This document shows, one piece after another, positions 1 through 8,744 of a stretch of 49,100 nt of DNA. The position numbers and the translations under genes were made by a program. How positions within the stretch are numbered: the first letter of the stretch is position 1; each line of letters begins with the position of its first letter. Source of the DNA: Halanaerobium saccharolyticum (GTDB taxonomy: Bacteria; Bacillota; Halanaerobiia; Halanaerobiales; Halanaerobiaceae); contig NZ_SNWX01000023.1 in assembly GCF_004362045.1 (NCBI RefSeq), positions 1 through 49,100 of the forward strand, in the 5' to 3' direction. The notes beneath the pieces were generated by a model. That model was given only the letters and a program-made list of their open reading frames with translations. It searched no databases and was not told where the DNA came from.

Positions 1-102
1 CTGTATCTTATTTGAGCTGATTTTAGTGTAGAAAATACTGTTTAGAGTAATATTTTATCTTTTTTATTTTTTAAAAATCATTTGCGGAATCTCTGAATAC
101 TG

Positions 103-131
103 TTGTTCTTGTTTAACAATTAGTATATAAT
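103..131 (+). promoter_or_regulatory. Predicted sigma-A promoter of the rnf operon
   Basis: A -35 box TTGTTC (103-108) and a perfect -10 TATAAT (126-131) are separated by 17 bases. This gives a 5' leader of roughly 85 bases before rnfC. The rest of 1-223 is AT-rich, and I see no gene or structured leader in it. Confidence 0.6.
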
Positions 132-223
132 AATTTATGGTTTGGGTTCTAAATCTAGTTTATAGTAAATATTTCAATTATAAATTTTTATTAGAAAATA
201 TGGATAAGGGGTGAAATTGTATA

Positions 224-1549
224 GTGAAAGCTTTGACTTTTAAACAGGGTATACATCCTGAGTATAATAAAGAATTGACAAAGGATAAACCCTTAAAAAA
301 TGCGAAACGTCCTGAGGAAGTAATTATTCCTCTAAAACAGCATATTGGAGCACCTTTAAAAGTGCTGGTAAAAAAAGGTGATCAGGTTGATCTGGGACAG
401 AAGATTGCAGATGGAGATAGTTTTGTCTGTGCACCGATTCATGCTTCAGTTTCTGGAACTGTTAAGGAAATTAGAAAAGTAACAGATCCGGGTGGAAATA
501 TTGTTGATGCTGTAGTTATTGAGTCAGCAGAAGAGGATAAACTTAGCTCTGGTTTAGAAAAACATGATAATTTAGATCAACTCGATGCAGATCAAATCAG
601 AAAAATCATCAGGGAGGCAGGAATAGTAGGTATGGGGGGAGCAATGTTTCCCACTCATGTTAAGGTTTCTATTCCTGATGATAAAAGTGTTGATTATGTA
701 ATTTTGAATGGGGCAGAGTGTGAGCCCTATTTAACAGTTGACCACAGGGTAATGGTCGAAAGACCAAAAAGTATTGTTTTTGGTTTAAAAGCTTTAATGA
801 AAGCTGCAGATGCACCTGGAGGGTTTATTGGGATTGAAGAAAATAAACCTGAAGCTATAGAAAGTATGCAGGATGCAGTTAAGAATGAAAATAATATCGA
901 AGTTAAAGTTTTGGAAACAAAATATCCACAGGGTGGAGAAAAAATGTTGATTGAGGCTATACTGGGACGGGAAGTTCCTGCAGGTGGTCTACCGCTTGAT
1001 GTTGGAGTAGTGGTTAATAATACATCAACAGCAGCAGCTGTTGCGGATGCAATTAGAGATGGGAAACCATTATATGAAAGATCAATTTCTATAACTGGAA
1101 GAGGAATTAATAATCCTCAGAACTTAATTTATCGAATTGGTACCAATATTGGTGATCTGGTTGAAGAAGCTGGCGGCTTAAAAGAAGATGCTGCAAAAGT
1201 AATTACAGGTGGCCCCATGATGGGAGTGGCTCAAAAGCATTTAAATATTCCTGGAGTAAAGGGAACGTCCGGCATCCTGGTTTTAGTTGAAGATGAAGTT
1301 GAAGATTATGAGCCTTCTCCCTGTATTAATTGTGCTCGCTGTGTTGATGCCTGTCCTATGTTTTTAATGCCGACTCAACTGGCAAATTATGCAAAACATG
1401 ATATGGTCGACGAATTGGAGGAATGGCAGGTATTAAGCTGTGTTGAATGTGGTTCCTGTTCATTTGTCTGTCCCGCTAAAATACCTCTAGTTCATCATCT
1501 GCGTCTTGGTAAGGCACAGGTTATGGCTAAAAAAAGAGAAGAGAATTAA
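224..1549 (+). CDS. rnfC: Rnf complex subunit RnfC (ferredoxin:NAD+ oxidoreductase)
   Basis: This is the peripheral, NADH-side subunit of the Rnf complex, which couples electron transfer between ferredoxin and NAD+ to ion translocation across the membrane. The protein (441 aa, normal length) has the N-terminal RnfC barrel-sandwich region, a Gly-rich NADH/FMN-binding Nqo1-like region (GMGGAMFPTHVK near residue 135) and two C-terminal 4Fe-4S motifs, CINCARCVDACP (from C367) and CVECGSCSFVCP (from C406). The GTG start is supported by AAGGGGTG about 10 bases upstream. It is first of six genes in the order C-D-G-E-A-B usual for clostridial rnf operons. Confidence 0.97.
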   Translation: MKALTFKQGIHPEYNKELTKDKPLKNAKRPEEVIIPLKQHIGAPLKVLVKKGDQVDLGQKIADGDSFVCAPIHASVSGTVKEIRKVTDPGGNIVDAVVIESAEEDKLSSGLEKHDNLDQLDADQIRKIIREAGIVGMGGAMFPTHVKVSIPDDKSVDYVILNGAECEPYLTVDHRVMVERPKSIVFGLKALMKAADAPGGFIGIEENKPEAIESMQDAVKNENNIEVKVLETKYPQGGEKMLIEAILGREVPAGGLPLDVGVVVNNTSTAAAVADAIRDGKPLYERSISITGRGINNPQNLIYRIGTNIGDLVEEAGGLKEDAAKVITGGPMMGVAQKHLNIPGVKGTSGILVLVEDEVEDYEPSPCINCARCVDACPMFLMPTQLANYAKHDMVDELEEWQVLSCVECGSCSFVCPAKIPLVHHLRLGKAQVMAKKREEN

Positions 1550-1564
1550 GGAGGATAATCAATA

Positions 1565-2473
1565 ATGAATAAAGAATTAATTGTAACATCCTCACCACAT
1601 GTCAGAGCTCAGGATTCAGTCCAAAAAATAATGTGGTCAGTCGTAATTGCTCTGCTGCCAGCAGTTTTTGCTGCTGTGTATTTTTTTCAGGCAAGAGCAA
1701 TTTCGGTGGTTCTGACAGCTGTTGCTGGTGCGGTTTTAACAGAATACATATTTCAAAAAATCAGAAACAAAAAAATTATGATTAAAGATGGAAGTGCAGT
1801 TGTTACAGGTTTACTTCTGGCACTTACTCTTCCACCTTCGATTCCGCTCTGGACTGCTTTTTTTGGTGCAGTAGTAGCTATTGGCCTGGGAAAACAGGTT
1901 TTTGGTGGAATTGGTCAAAATCCATTTAATCCGGCCTTAGTTGGACGAGCGTTTTTGACAGCATCTTATCCTGTTTTAATGACTACCTGGACTGTAGATG
2001 GAGTATCTTCTGCAACACCTTTGAGTCAGATGAAGATGGATGGGATTGCAACTGATACCTGGAATCTTTTTGTGGGTCAAATAGGTGGTTCTCTGGGAGA
2101 AACATCAGCTCTTGCTCTTTTACTGGGTTTTGCCTATCTTTTATATAAGGGCTATGTTAACTGGAGAATTCCTCTGGCAATGGTGGGTACAGTATTTTTA
2201 GGTGCTTTTGCCTTTGGTGCAGATCCAATATTTCATCTTTTTGCAGGGGGACTAATGTTGGGTGCTTTATTTATGGCTACTGATATGGTTTCCAGTCCAA
2301 CCACCAAAGCCGGCCGCTGGATTTTTGGAATCGGAGCTGGTCTTTTAGTTGTCATAATTAGACTCTGGGGTGGTTATCCAGAAGGGGTAATGTACAGTAT
2401 TTTGTTGATGAACACAGCTGTCCCCTTAATTAACAGATATACAAGACCTCGCAGTCTGGGAGAGGTGAAATAA
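1565..2473 (+). CDS. rnfD: Rnf complex membrane subunit RnfD
   Basis: RnfD is an integral membrane subunit carrying covalently bound FMN and forming part of the electron and ion path. The 302-aa protein shows about eight to ten hydrophobic segments and the family motif GQNPFNPALVGRAF. The segment DGVSSATPL contains the SAT-type threonine to which FMN is attached in this family; attachment here is inferred. An AAGGAGG ribosome site precedes the ATG, and the stop codon directly abuts the rnfG start, so the two are translationally linked. Confidence 0.96.
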   Translation: MNKELIVTSSPHVRAQDSVQKIMWSVVIALLPAVFAAVYFFQARAISVVLTAVAGAVLTEYIFQKIRNKKIMIKDGSAVVTGLLLALTLPPSIPLWTAFFGAVVAIGLGKQVFGGIGQNPFNPALVGRAFLTASYPVLMTTWTVDGVSSATPLSQMKMDGIATDTWNLFVGQIGGSLGETSALALLLGFAYLLYKGYVNWRIPLAMVGTVFLGAFAFGADPIFHLFAGGLMLGALFMATDMVSSPTTKAGRWIFGIGAGLLVVIIRLWGGYPEGVMYSILLMNTAVPLINRYTRPRSLGEVK

Positions 2474-3034
2474 ATGGAAAAGAACAGTAAAAAAGCAATG
2501 ATTATTACTCTAGCTACAATTGGCATAATATCAGCCTTACTTTTATCTTTTGTTTACGAATGGACTACACCTTATATCCAGGCTAATCAAGCTCAAAAGC
2601 AGAAACAGGCAATTAATGAGGTATTACCAGGTGTAGTGGAAGTGAAAAAAGTAGAAAAAAATGGTAATATATTTTATGAAGGTTATGATGCTAATGGTAA
2701 CCGAGTTGGTGTTGCTTTTACAAGCACCGGTGGAGGTTACAATGGTGTAATTGAGGTTATGATTGGTGTCAATTTAGAACAGAATCAAATTTATAAAATC
2801 AGTATCTTAAATCACCAGGAAACACCTGGTTTAGGTGCAAGAATTACTGGTAAAGAATTTAAATCTAATTTTAATAATCAACCTTTTGGAAATTATAATG
2901 TTGTAAAAACTCCTCCTTCTAAAGAAATGCAGGTTCAGGCTATTGCAGGAGCAACTATTTCTTCCGAAAGTGTTACTGAGATTATTGAATCTGGATTAGA
3001 TAAAGTTACTTCTGCTTATGGAGGTGGAAACTAA
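2474..3034 (+). CDS. rnfG: Rnf complex flavoprotein subunit RnfG
   Basis: RnfG (186 aa) has one N-terminal membrane helix (about residues 8-28) and an extracytoplasmic FMN-binding domain. The C-terminal AGATISSESV matches the flavinylation motif in which ApbE joins FMN through a phosphoester to Thr; the modification itself is inferred, and no apbE lies in this window. Conserved HQETPGLGARI supports the FMN-binding fold. It starts immediately after the rnfD stop and overlaps rnfE by one base (TAATG). Confidence 0.95.
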   Translation: MEKNSKKAMIITLATIGIISALLLSFVYEWTTPYIQANQAQKQKQAINEVLPGVVEVKKVEKNGNIFYEGYDANGNRVGVAFTSTGGGYNGVIEVMIGVNLEQNQIYKISILNHQETPGLGARITGKEFKSNFNNQPFGNYNVVKTPPSKEMQVQAIAGATISSESVTEIIESGLDKVTSAYGGGN

Positions 3035-3642
3035 TGGCTTTAGATTTAAAAGAGATGTTTTCTGATTTTAAAAATGGACTCTGGGCTGAAAATCCAATAA
3101 TCCGTCTGGTTATCGGTATGTGTCCTACTCTAGCTGTAACCAATACAACTGAAAATGGTTTAGCAATGGGTTTAGCTACATCTTTTGTTCTTATTTCTTC
3201 GGAAATAGTAATTTCTTTAATTAAAAAATTAATTCCAGCAAATGTGAGAATACCAAGCTACATACTTATTATTGCTACTTTTGTAACCTTTGTTGATTAT
3301 TTTTTAAAGGCTTTTTACCCGGGAATTGCAGAATCGCTGAGTATTTTTGTGCCTCTGATTGTGGTAAACTGTCTTATTCTGGGCCGTCAGGAGGCCTTTG
3401 CTTCTCAGCATTCAACTCCAAGAGCGATAGCAGATGGAGTAGGTATGGGACTTGGTTTTACCTGGGTTTTAGTTTTGCTGGGGGCAATAAGAGAATTTTT
3501 TGGTATGGGATCAATTTTTGGTTTAACGCTTTTAGGAGAATGGTACCGGCCAATGGTTATTATGGTATTACCTGCTGGAGCTTTTATTACACTGGGAATA
3601 CTAGTTGGAATTATGAATTATATCAGCAGGGAGGGTAAATAA
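3034..3642 (+). CDS. rnfE: Rnf complex membrane subunit RnfE
   Basis: RnfE is a polytopic membrane subunit homologous to NqrD. The 202-aa protein has six predicted membrane helices and the conserved [17 protein letters not shown] and [14 protein letters not shown] segments, which include the paired Cys residues that hold the intramembrane iron-sulfur centre shared with RnfA. It is translationally coupled on both sides through TAATG overlaps. Confidence 0.95.
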   Translation: MALDLKEMFSDFKNGLWAENPIIRLVIGMCPTLAVTNTTENGLAMGLATSFVLISSEIVISLIKKLIPANVRIPSYILIIATFVTFVDYFLKAFYPGIAESLSIFVPLIVVNCLILGRQEAFASQHSTPRAIADGVGMGLGFTWVLVLLGAIREFFGMGSIFGLTLLGEWYRPMVIMVLPAGAFITLGILVGIMNYISREGK

Positions 3643-4232
3643 TGGAAGAATTTACACAGATACTATTATTATTTATCAGTACTGTCTTAATTAACAACTT
3701 TATTTTGGTCAGATTTTTAGGAATCTGTCCCTTTTTAGGAGTATCAAAACAGGTTGAAACAGCTTTTAGTATGGGGCTTGCTACAACTTTTGTCATGACC
3801 CTGACTGCAGCTGCAACCTGGTTGATCAACACTTTTATTTTAGAAGCATTAAACTTACCATTTTTGCAGTATGTATCATTTATTATTGTAATTGCATCTC
3901 TGGTACAGTTTGTAGAAATGTTTATTAAAAAGACAAGTCCGGTTTTATATAAAGCATTAGGTATTTTTCTGCCTTTAATTACAACTAACTGTGCAATCTT
4001 GGGTCTGGCTTTACTGATTCCACTTAATGGTTATAGTTTTATTGCCAGTGTAGTTTTTGGTTTTGGTGCTGGAGTTGGTTTTACTCTGGCAATTGTATTA
4101 ATGGCAGGATTGAGAGAAAAATTAGAATTTGGCGATGTGCCGGGGGTCTTAAAAGGTGTGCCAGTTACATTGATTATTGCAGGTATTATGGCTATGGCTT
4201 TTATGGGCTTTTCCGGGCTCATCTCAATGTAG
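3642..4232 (+). CDS. rnfA: Rnf complex membrane subunit RnfA
   Basis: RnfA is the inverted-topology partner of RnfE (NqrE homologue). The 196-aa protein has six hydrophobic segments and the signatures [16 protein letters not shown] and [11 protein letters not shown]; the cysteines in them are the likely ligands of the shared intramembrane Fe-S site. It overlaps the rnfE stop by one base, and GGAGGTGG follows its stop to serve rnfB. Confidence 0.96.
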   Translation: MEEFTQILLLFISTVLINNFILVRFLGICPFLGVSKQVETAFSMGLATTFVMTLTAAATWLINTFILEALNLPFLQYVSFIIVIASLVQFVEMFIKKTSPVLYKALGIFLPLITTNCAILGLALLIPLNGYSFIASVVFGFGAGVGFTLAIVLMAGLREKLEFGDVPGVLKGVPVTLIIAGIMAMAFMGFSGLISM

Positions 4233-4252
4233 TGGAGGTGGCAGTAAATTAA

Positions 4253-5251
4253 ATGAATCCAACATATGTATATTCTTTAATTAGTATGGGGGGGATAGCG
4301 GCTTTATTGGCTGCAGTACTTGGTTTTGCTTCAGAACGTTTTAAAGTAGAGCAGGATCCCAGAGTTGGCAAAGTTGAAGATGCTCTCCCTGGTGCTAACT
4401 GTGGAGCCTGTGGTTATGCAGGTTGTGAGGCTTTTGCCGAGGCTGTTGTTAATGGTGAAGCTCCTGTCGGTGGCTGTCCTGTCGGTGGAGATAAAGTTGC
4501 ATCTGATATTGCAGATATTATAGGAGCAGATGCAGAAAGCTCGGATAAAGTTGTTGCCGAGTTAATTTGTGGTGGGGGAATCAAAGAAACCACAAAATCT
4601 GGTAAGTATCAGGGTATTGAAACCTGTAAAGCAGCAAATGCTGTAAATGGTGGCGAAAAAGAATGTCAGTACAGCTGTCTTGGTTTTGGTGATTGTGAGG
4701 TTGTCTGTCCTTTTGATGCAATTGAAATGAGCGAAAATGGTCTGCCTCAAATAAATTATGATAAGTGTACCGGGTGTGGTAAATGTGTAGAAGAATGTCC
4801 ACGTAATGTTCTACTGCTGGCACCATTAACTGCAAAAACACATATTAGATGTTCCTCTCACAATATAGGGAAAATTGTTCGTAAAACCTGTGAAGTGGGC
4901 TGTATTGGTTGTTCTCTCTGTGCAAAAACCTGTCCGGTAGATGCTATAGAGATGGTCGATAATCTGGCTGTTATGGATTACGAAAAATGTGTTAACTGTG
5001 GTAAATGTGCAGAAGTTTGTCCGACCGGCACCATTGAGTTTCAGGGTGAAATGATTGAAAAAGTTGAAATTAATGATAATTGTGTGGGCTGTACCCTCTG
5101 TGCCAAGGCCTGTCCGGTTGATGCAATAGAGGGAGAAGTAAGGAAACTGCATGAAATTGATCAGGAAATATGCATCCAGTGTGGACTTTGTTATGAAGCC
5201 TGTAATGTTGATGCAGTGGATTTATTTTATCAAGAAGAAAATAATAGTTAA
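4253..5251 (+). CDS. rnfB: Rnf complex multi-cluster ferredoxin subunit RnfB
   Basis: RnfB is the ferredoxin-side electron entry subunit. It has one N-terminal membrane helix (about residues 5-25) and an ARF-type 4Fe-4S motif (NCGACGYAGCEAF, from C50). After that come six further Cys clusters, among them CTGCGKCVEECP, CIGCSLCAKTCP, CVNCGKCAEVCP, CVGCTLCAKACP and a last CIQCGLCYEACN in which Asn replaces the usual Pro. At 332 aa it belongs to the long RnfB type of acetogens and relatives rather than the shorter proteobacterial form. The GGAGGTGG site sits about 11 bases from the ATG, slightly far. It is last in the operon; a strong terminator follows within 10 bases. Confidence 0.95.
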   Translation: MNPTYVYSLISMGGIAALLAAVLGFASERFKVEQDPRVGKVEDALPGANCGACGYAGCEAFAEAVVNGEAPVGGCPVGGDKVASDIADIIGADAESSDKVVAELICGGGIKETTKSGKYQGIETCKAANAVNGGEKECQYSCLGFGDCEVVCPFDAIEMSENGLPQINYDKCTGCGKCVEECPRNVLLLAPLTAKTHIRCSSHNIGKIVRKTCEVGCIGCSLCAKTCPVDAIEMVDNLAVMDYEKCVNCGKCAEVCPTGTIEFQGEMIEKVEINDNCVGCTLCAKACPVDAIEGEVRKLHEIDQEICIQCGLCYEACNVDAVDLFYQEENNS

Positions 5252-5258
5252 GATATTT

Positions 5259-5288
5259 AAACCCGTCCTTTTAAAAGGGCGGGTTTTT
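5259..5288 (+). terminator. Rho-independent terminator after rnfB
   Basis: A 14-bp stem (AAACCCGTCCTTTT pairing with AAAAGGGCGGGTTT, one G-T pair) is followed by a T tract. It closes the rnf operon eight bases after the rnfB stop. Confidence 0.9.
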
Positions 5289-5303
5289 GATAGTGCTCTA
5301 GTA

Positions 5304-5332
5304 TGGACATCAGACCGGAAAGATGTTAAAAT
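5304..5332 (+). promoter_or_regulatory. Predicted promoter of the NusG_II/Gx/maf genes
   Basis: TGGACA (5304-5309) and TAAAAT (5327-5332) have a 17-base spacer. It lies right after the rnf terminator, so the following genes probably have separate transcription. Confidence 0.5.
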
Positions 5333-5375
5333 ATAGAGTAATGGTAGTTAAAAAAGAAATTAGTGGTGATTTTAA

Positions 5376-5786
5376 TTGAAAATAAGAGATATTTTAACTT
5401 TTTATGATAAAATTTTAATTGTTTTTGTGATTATAGTTAGTCTAGTATTGCTGCTAATCCCTTTTTATTATTTCGGAACTTCTGCGGAAGATGAAGAATT
5501 AATTCTTAAGGTACAGCAGGGAGACCAGATAGTCAAAACTGTGGCCGTTGCTAATAGTTACCAGGAACCTATTATTTTTAAGATAAAAGGTCCAATAGGA
5601 ATTCATACTATAGAGGTTAATCAGGGTAGGGTTCGAGTTATGGAGGCTCCGGCTGCTGATCCACTAAAAATTTGCGAAAAAACAGGCTGGATTAGTAGAG
5701 AGGGACCAATTATTGTCTGTGTGCCAAATTCATTGAGCCTCTGGCTGGAAAGCACAAACTCTGACATAGATGGGATGAGCTGGTAG
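5376..5786 (+). CDS. NusG domain II-containing membrane-anchored protein
   Basis: This 136-aa protein has an N-terminal membrane helix (about residues 12-32) and an exported small beta domain resembling the NusG_II family: GDQIVKTV, an IHTIEVNQGRVRV strand pair, and the CEKTGWISREGPIIVCVPN motif with two Cys. The family is unrelated in role to transcription factor NusG; its function is poorly known. The TTG start is read directly from the frame. It is adjacent by one base to the Gx membrane protein, a pair often seen next to flavin-based electron transport genes, here Rnf. The neighbourhood suggests an accessory redox or flavin role; this is inference. Confidence 0.85.
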   Translation: MKIRDILTFYDKILIVFVIIVSLVLLLIPFYYFGTSAEDEELILKVQQGDQIVKTVAVANSYQEPIIFKIKGPIGIHTIEVNQGRVRVMEAPAADPLKICEKTGWISREGPIIVCVPNSLSLWLESTNSDIDGMSW

Positions 5787-5787
5787 G

Positions 5788-6315
5788 ATGAAAAAAACAA
5801 AAAAAATTGTGGTTATCTCATTATTAATCTCTTTAGGGCTTGTTTTACATCTTGTAGAAAGTTTTTTTCCACTTTCAGCAGTAGTTCCTGGAGCAAAACT
5901 TGGCCTGGCAAATATTGTGTCTTTAATTGCAATTTCCCTATTTGGATTTCCAGCTGCTTTCCAGGTTGTAATTTTCAGAGTAGTACTGGGTTCATTATTA
6001 GCAGGAACCTTTATGACTATAAATTTTTATTTGAGTTTTAGTGGTGGAATATTGAGTTTTATACTGATGTATTTAACTTATTATTATTTTAAAGACTACT
6101 TTTCTTTAATTGGAATTAGTATAATAGGTGCTGTTGCTCATAATACTGCTCAAATTACAGCTTCCTATTTCATTATAGCCAACATTGGTATATTCTATTA
6201 TTTACCGTTTTTGATTTTGCTTGCTCTGCCAACAGGTTTTGGGGTTGGTCTGGTCAGTTACTTTACTCTTAAACATCTGCCATATTCACTTACCGGAGGT
6301 AATTTTAATGATTAA
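5788..6315 (+). CDS. Gx transporter family membrane protein
   Basis: A 175-aa integral membrane protein with five to six hydrophobic helices and the family features LHLVESFFPLSA, PGAKLGLANIVSL and FRVVLGSLLAGTF. It belongs to the Gx_transp family, often labelled heptaprenyl diphosphate synthase component I and resembling ECF-type S components. Enzymatic prenyl synthase activity is doubtful, because this protein has no DDxxD motif. It follows the NusG_II gene by one base, and its 3' end overlaps maf by 8 bases. The substrate is unknown. Confidence 0.85.
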   Translation: MKKTKKIVVISLLISLGLVLHLVESFFPLSAVVPGAKLGLANIVSLIAISLFGFPAAFQVVIFRVVLGSLLAGTFMTINFYLSFSGGILSFILMYLTYYYFKDYFSLIGISIIGAVAHNTAQITASYFIIANIGIFYYLPFLILLALPTGFGVGLVSYFTLKHLPYSLTGGNFND

Positions 6316-6913
6316 AAAAGTAAATAATGTAAAAAGTAATTTAAAATTAGTTTTAGCCTCTGCTTCTCCCAGGAGAGAGGAAATTTTAGCACAGCTAAAT
6401 TTAAAATTTACTATAGTACCTTCTAAAATTGATGAAAAAGAATTTACAGAGAGTGATCCGATTAAGCTTGTAAAAATTCTTGCTGAGGAAAAAGCAAAAT
6501 CAGTCTCTAATCTAGTAGAAGAGGCAATTATTATAGCTGCAGATACTGTAGTAGTTCATAATGATCAGATTCTTGGTAAACCAGCTGGGAAATCGGAAGC
6601 TAAAAAAATGCTAAAAAAATTAAGTGCTGCTCAGCATCAGGTAATTACCGGGGTAGCAGTTTTAAATTCAAGTTCAGGCGAAAGTCATCTTGCTTATAAT
6701 ATTACTGAAGTCAAAATGGCTGCTCTTAGTCCAGAGGAGATAAATAATTATGTGGAAACAGGTGAACCTTTAGATAAAGCTGGTTCTTATGCTATTCAGG
6801 GTTTTGGAGCTCTTTTTATAGAAGAAATAAAAGGCTCTTATTATTCGGTGATGGGACTGCCCATTCACCAGCTTGCTAAATTATTGAATAAATTTAATTA
6901 TGGAATCCTATAA
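6308..6913 (+). CDS. maf: Maf family nucleotide pyrophosphatase
   Basis: Maf proteins hydrolyse non-canonical or modified nucleoside triphosphates (dTTP/UTP-type) and have been linked to septum inhibition. The 201-aa protein shows LASASPRREEIL at the N-terminus, the DEKEF segment, AADTVVV with its catalytic Asp, GKP, and DKAGSYAIQGFGALFIE near the end. The frame is open back to 6221, but the ATG at 6308 is preferred because CGGAGGT lies just before it and the family begins a few residues before the SASPRR motif. It overlaps the preceding gene by 8 bases and leads into radC-mreB. Confidence 0.93.
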   Translation: MIKKVNNVKSNLKLVLASASPRREEILAQLNLKFTIVPSKIDEKEFTESDPIKLVKILAEEKAKSVSNLVEEAIIIAADTVVVHNDQILGKPAGKSEAKKMLKKLSAAQHQVITGVAVLNSSSGESHLAYNITEVKMAALSPEEINNYVETGEPLDKAGSYAIQGFGALFIEEIKGSYYSVMGLPIHQLAKLLNKFNYGIL

Positions 6914-6930
6914 GAGAAAGGGGCTAATTT

Positions 6931-7629
6931 TTGATGGAGGGTCTGCAGACCAATTTCACCATCAAAGAACTACCAGCAGAGGAAAGACCGAGAGAAAAGT
7001 TATTGAAAAAAGGAAGTAAATATTTATCTACAGCGGAACTGCTGGCTTTAATTATCAGGACTGGAAATAGGGAGAGGACTGCTGTTGAACTGGCTCAGGA
7101 TGTACTTAGTTTTCATGGAGGTCTGTCAGGACTGCAGGATCTCAGCTGTGAGGAACTGCAAGAAATTAATGGAATTGGAACTGCTAAAGCAGCTCAGATT
7201 AAGGCGGTTACTGAATTAAGCCGCAGGATTTCCAGTCTCAAAAATCAAAAAAAAGATCTGGTAAGTAATCCTATTCAGGCAGCTGAACTTTTAGCAGCAG
7301 AAATGAGATTTTTAAAACAGGAAGTTTTGCGTGTTATCTTACTTGATGTGAAAAATAAAGTGATTGCTGTGCCCGAGATTTCTCGAGGGGGGCTCTCCAG
7401 TTCAATAGTTCATCCTAGAGAAGTTTTTAAGCAAGCGATCAGGCGCAGCAGTGCAGCAATGATTTTAGTTCATAATCATCCCAGCGGTGATCCGACTCCC
7501 AGTACTGACGATTTAAGCATTACTAAAAAGCTGGTCAAAACTGGCAAAATAATTGGCATAGAAGTAATGGACCATATTATTATTGCCGGAGATAAATATT
7601 TAAGTTTTAAAGAAAAAGGCTTATTTTAG
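6931..7629 (+). CDS. radC: RadC family JAB/MPN domain protein
   Basis: A 232-aa protein with an N-terminal helix-hairpin-helix region (ELQEINGIGTAKAAQI) and a C-terminal JAB/MPN+ metalloprotease-like domain with the zinc signature HNHPSGDPTPSTDD. The historical DNA repair label is not well supported; the true function is uncertain. The start is TTG 6931 or ATG 6934, with GAGAAAGGGG upstream serving either. The maf-radC-mreBCD-minCD order is common in Firmicutes. Confidence 0.93.
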   Translation: MMEGLQTNFTIKELPAEERPREKLLKKGSKYLSTAELLALIIRTGNRERTAVELAQDVLSFHGGLSGLQDLSCEELQEINGIGTAKAAQIKAVTELSRRISSLKNQKKDLVSNPIQAAELLAAEMRFLKQEVLRVILLDVKNKVIAVPEISRGGLSSSIVHPREVFKQAIRRSSAAMILVHNHPSGDPTPSTDDLSITKKLVKTGKIIGIEVMDHIIIAGDKYLSFKEKGLF

Positions 7630-7691
7630 TTTTTTATAATTTATCGGATTTTAGTCTAAGTTTTATTTAATTTGAAAGGGGTTTTAAATAA

Positions 7692-8732
7692 ATGGTTTTT
7701 AAATTTTTAAGTGCACCATTTTCAAGGGATATGGGTGTTGACCTTGGAACAGCAAATACATTAGTTTATATTAAGGGTAAGGGTATTTTGATTAGAGAAC
7801 CTTCAGTGGTTGCCCTAAAAAAAGATAAGCAGGAAGTTCTTGCTGTTGGAAATGAAGCAAAGAGAATGATTGGTAGAACACCTGGAAATATCATTGCAGT
7901 TAGGCCCATGAAAGATGGAGTAATTGCTGATTTTGATGTTACTGAATCAATGCTTCGCTATTTTATAACCAAGGCACATAAAAGAAGTAGAATGGTTAGA
8001 CCAAGAATAATTATTTGTGTTCCTTCGGGAGTGACAGAAGTTGAAAAAAGAGCTGTAATTGATGCGGCTGTTCATGCTGGAGCCAGAGAAGCTTATTTAA
8101 TTGAAGAGCCGATGGCAGCAGCGATTGGTGCCGGTTTGCCGGTCCATGAGCCCACTGGCAATATGATAGTTGATATCGGTGGAGGAACTACCGAAGTAGC
8201 AGTTATTTCTCTGGGAGGTATTGTAACCAGCCGTTCAATCAGAATTGGTGGAGATGATATGGATGCAGCAATTGTCCAATATGTAAAAAGAAAGTATAAT
8301 TTGATGATTGGAGAAAGAACTGCTGAAGAAATTAAAATAGATATTGGAGCTGCTTTTAGTGATGATCCAGAAGGTATTAAAGAAATAAGGGGGCGTGATT
8401 TAGTTAGTGGGCTACCTAAAACAATAGAAATTAATGGAGAAGAAATTCAAAAAGCTTTAGAAGAACCTGTGGTAAATATTATTGATGCTGTAAAAATGAC
8501 TTTAGAAAAAACTCCACCAGAGCTAGCTTCTGATGTAATGGATAGGGGTATTATTTTAACAGGTGGTGGAGCTTTATTACAGGGTCTTGATAAATTATTA
8601 ATTGATGAGACTCAGATGCCGGTTCATATTGCAGATGAGCCTCTGGATTGTGTTGCTAAAGGAACTGGTATTGCTTTAGAAGAAATTGACTCCTTAAAAA
8701 AGATCTTAATTACACCCAAAAAACTATCATAG
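7692..8732 (+). CDS. mreB: Rod shape-determining protein MreB
   Basis: MreB is an actin-like ATPase forming membrane-associated filaments that direct lateral peptidoglycan synthesis. The 346-aa protein has all actin-fold signatures: phosphate 1 [12 protein letters not shown], connect 1 near [12 protein letters not shown], phosphate 2 [15 protein letters not shown] and adenosine motif [10 protein letters not shown] hydrophobic, Phe-rich N-terminus ([11 protein letters not shown]) could be a membrane-contact helix. A GAAAGGGG ribosome site precedes the ATG. It is the first of mreB-mreC-mreD-PBP2. Confidence 0.98.
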   Translation: MVFKFLSAPFSRDMGVDLGTANTLVYIKGKGILIREPSVVALKKDKQEVLAVGNEAKRMIGRTPGNIIAVRPMKDGVIADFDVTESMLRYFITKAHKRSRMVRPRIIICVPSGVTEVEKRAVIDAAVHAGAREAYLIEEPMAAAIGAGLPVHEPTGNMIVDIGGGTTEVAVISLGGIVTSRSIRIGGDDMDAAIVQYVKRKYNLMIGERTAEEIKIDIGAAFSDDPEGIKEIRGRDLVSGLPKTIEINGEEIQKALEEPVVNIIDAVKMTLEKTPPELASDVMDRGIILTGGGALLQGLDKLLIDETQMPVHIADEPLDCVAKGTGIALEEIDSLKKILITPKKLS

Positions 8733-8744
8733 GGGGTGTACCTG

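Noticed and set aside
4826-5152. Antisense open frame opposite rnfB
   Set aside because: It lies fully within a well-conserved gene, has no ribosome site, and encodes a low-complexity Phe/Thr/Asn-rich sequence that mirrors the Cys-rich rnfB codons.
6931-7629. RadC as a DNA repair protein
   Set aside because: The repair role came from a mis-mapped Escherichia coli allele; the JAB-domain family has no established repair activity, so I leave the function open.
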